Assembly (NCBI RefSeq): GCF_014646095.1
Contig: NZ_BMMU01000003.1
Span: forward strand, 1-64,000
Direction of reading: 5' to 3'
Source of the DNA: Streptomyces lacrimifluminis
GTDB lineage: Bacteria; Actinomycetota; Actinomycetes; Streptomycetales; Streptomycetaceae
DNA length: 64,000 bases
Positions 63,081 through 64,000 of this stretch are shown here, piece after piece. The stretch's first letter is position 1. Each line of letters begins with the position of its first letter. A program made the translations under genes and the position numbers. The notes beneath the pieces were generated by a model. It saw only the letters and a list, made by a program, of their open reading frames with translations. It was not told where the DNA came from and made no database searches.

Positions 63081-64000
63081 CCATCCGCTGGATCTGGTTG
63101 GTGCCCTCGACGATCTGCAGGACCTTGGCCTCGCGCATATAACGCTCCACCGGGAAATCCGCGGTGTAGCCGTAGCCGCCGAGCACCTGGACCGCGTCTG
63201 TCGTGACCTTCATCGCCGTGTCGGTGCACAGGAGTTTGGCCATGGCGGCCTGCTTGGCGAACGGCCGGCCCGCGTCGCGCAGCCGCGCCGCCGCGAGGTA
63301 CAGCGCCCGGCCCGCCTCGATCTGCGTGGCCATGTCGGCGAGCAGGAAGCGCAGACCCTGGAAGTCGGAGATCGGCCGCCCGAACTGCCGACGTCCGGTC
63401 GCATAGCCGACCGCCTCGTCAAGTGCCGCCTGGGCCAGGCCGATCGCACAGGCCGCGATACCGAGGCGTCCGGAGTCGAGCGCGGACAGGGCGATCGCGA
63501 AGCCCTGCCCCTCCTCGCCGATGCGCCGGCTGCCGTCCAGCCGGACCCCGTCGAAGTTGATCTGCGCGGTGGGCGAGCCCTTGAGACCCATCTTCCGTTC
63601 CGGCGCTGCCGCACCCAGCCCGGCGGCATCGCCCGGGGCGAGGAAAGCGGTGATTCCGCGTGGGCCCTCCTCGCCGGTGCGCGCCATGACCGTGTAGAAG
63701 TCGGCGATGCCCCCGTGTGTGATCCAGGCCTTGGTCCCGGTGAGCACCCAGTTGTCGCCCTCCCGGACCGCCTTCGTACTCAGGGAGGCGGCGTCGGAGC
63801 CGGACGCGGGTTCGGAGAGGCAGTACGCACCGAGGAGGCCGCCGCCGAGCATCGCGGGGAGGTGTTCGGCCTGCTGCTCCTTGGTGCCGTAGCTCGCGAG
63901 GGCGTGGCAGGACAGGGTGTGCACGCTGGCGCCGAGTCCGACGGTGAGACGGGCCGCGGCGAGTTCTTCCAGAACCTGGAGATAGACCTCGTAGGGCTGG
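63043..64000 (-). CDS. Acyl-CoA dehydrogenase (5' end beyond the window)
   Basis: FAD-dependent acyl-CoA dehydrogenase; the visible C-terminal about 318 aa continue in frame to the right edge (PYEVYLQVLEELAA...). Features: YCLSEPASGSDAASL, KAWITHGGIADFYTVMAR, the SALDSGRLGIAACAIG helix, YATGRRQFGRPISDFQ, VQVLGGYGYTADFPVERYMRE and the catalytic base Glu in QIVEGTNQIQR. Probably acts on a short- or branched-chain acyl-CoA; the substrate cannot be stated. The start codon is not in the window. Confidence 0.92.
   Translation of the reverse strand, partial: QPYEVYLQVLEELAAARLTVGLGASVHTLSCHALASYGTKEQQAEHLPAMLGGGLLGAYCLSEPASGSDAASLSTKAVREGDNWVLTGTKAWITHGGIADFYTVMARTGEEGPRGITAFLAPGDAAGLGAAAPERKMGLKGSPTAQINFDGVRLDGSRRIGEEGQGFAIALSALDSGRLGIAACAIGLAQAALDEAVGYATGRRQFGRPISDFQGLRFLLADMATQIEAGRALYLAAARLRDAGRPFAKQAAMAKLLCTDTAMKVTTDAVQVLGGYGYTADFPVERYMREAKVLQIVEGTNQIQRMVIARHLAGPETR

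Overview
The window is a high-GC actinobacterial chromosome segment, almost certainly from a Streptomyces. Codon use is strongly GC-rich in third positions, GTG and TTG starts are common, and ATGA/GTGA stop-start overlaps are frequent. Several genes are Streptomyces hallmarks: a cvnABCD conservon, smeA-sffA, rbpA, ppm1, MocR regulators and an EAL-CBS-GGDEF protein. From memory, crr/ptsI (SCO1390/1391), rbpA (SCO1421) and ppm1 (SCO1423) of S. coelicolor fall in the same order, so the window looks like that core region enlarged by accessory blocks.

Layout. 1-170 (minus strand): leader and promoter end of a 16S rRNA operon whose structural genes lie off the left edge, divergent from crr-ptsI (478-2675; enzyme IIA and enzyme I of the sugar PTS). 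2892-5292: an apparently intact group II intron (minus strand) with a reverse transcriptase/HNH maturase, placed between ptsI and a gene of unknown function. 5354-8833: unknown gene, MFS transporter and divergent MocR regulator. 8854-17531: core metabolism and signalling (acetoacetyl-CoA synthetase, a GH31 protein lacking its catalytic acid/base, a Nudix hydrolase, a DUF35/thiolase pair, and a degenerate EAL-CBS-GGDEF protein). 17880-20173: glycerol uptake and phosphorylation (glpF-glpK). 20285-25298: conservon cvnA-B-C-D, with the remnant of a 5-oxoprolinase/hydantoinase B gene wedged between cvnC and cvnD. 25721-26302: a small membrane protein.

26854-31617: a choline/glycine-betaine block (betaine-aldehyde dehydrogenase, APC permease, GMC choline dehydrogenase-like). 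31706-39051: a three-gene minus-strand cluster with the layout of a MukFEB/MksFEB/Wadjet JetABC condensin (about 508, 294 and 1578 aa) but no JetD-like nuclease. This is the least ordinary system in the window. 39174-44464: an FCD regulator divergent from a 5-oxoproline catabolic operon (MFS, DUF1445, pxpA, pxpB, pxpC). 44483-45075: three diverged tandem copies of a ~199-bp unit, two carrying a 26-nt palindrome with compensatory changes. 45079-48256: two glycosyltransferases plus an SGNH hydrolase. 48385-50509: HEAT-repeat and ankyrin-repeat proteins.

50746-52523: the sporulation operon smeA-sffA, whose SffA has a degenerate Walker A. 52541-55565: a MocR regulator divergent from a YczE-type membrane protein and a glycerophosphodiester phosphodiesterase. 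55607-59272: a UMF1-type MFS, rbpA with a sigma-R-type promoter, an FxsA-type protein and ppm1. 59811-64000: an amidohydrolase, an Lrp/AsnC regulator, two conserved small proteins and a 5'-truncated acyl-CoA dehydrogenase running off the right edge.

No tRNA gene, CRISPR array, prophage or DDE-type insertion sequence was recognised.
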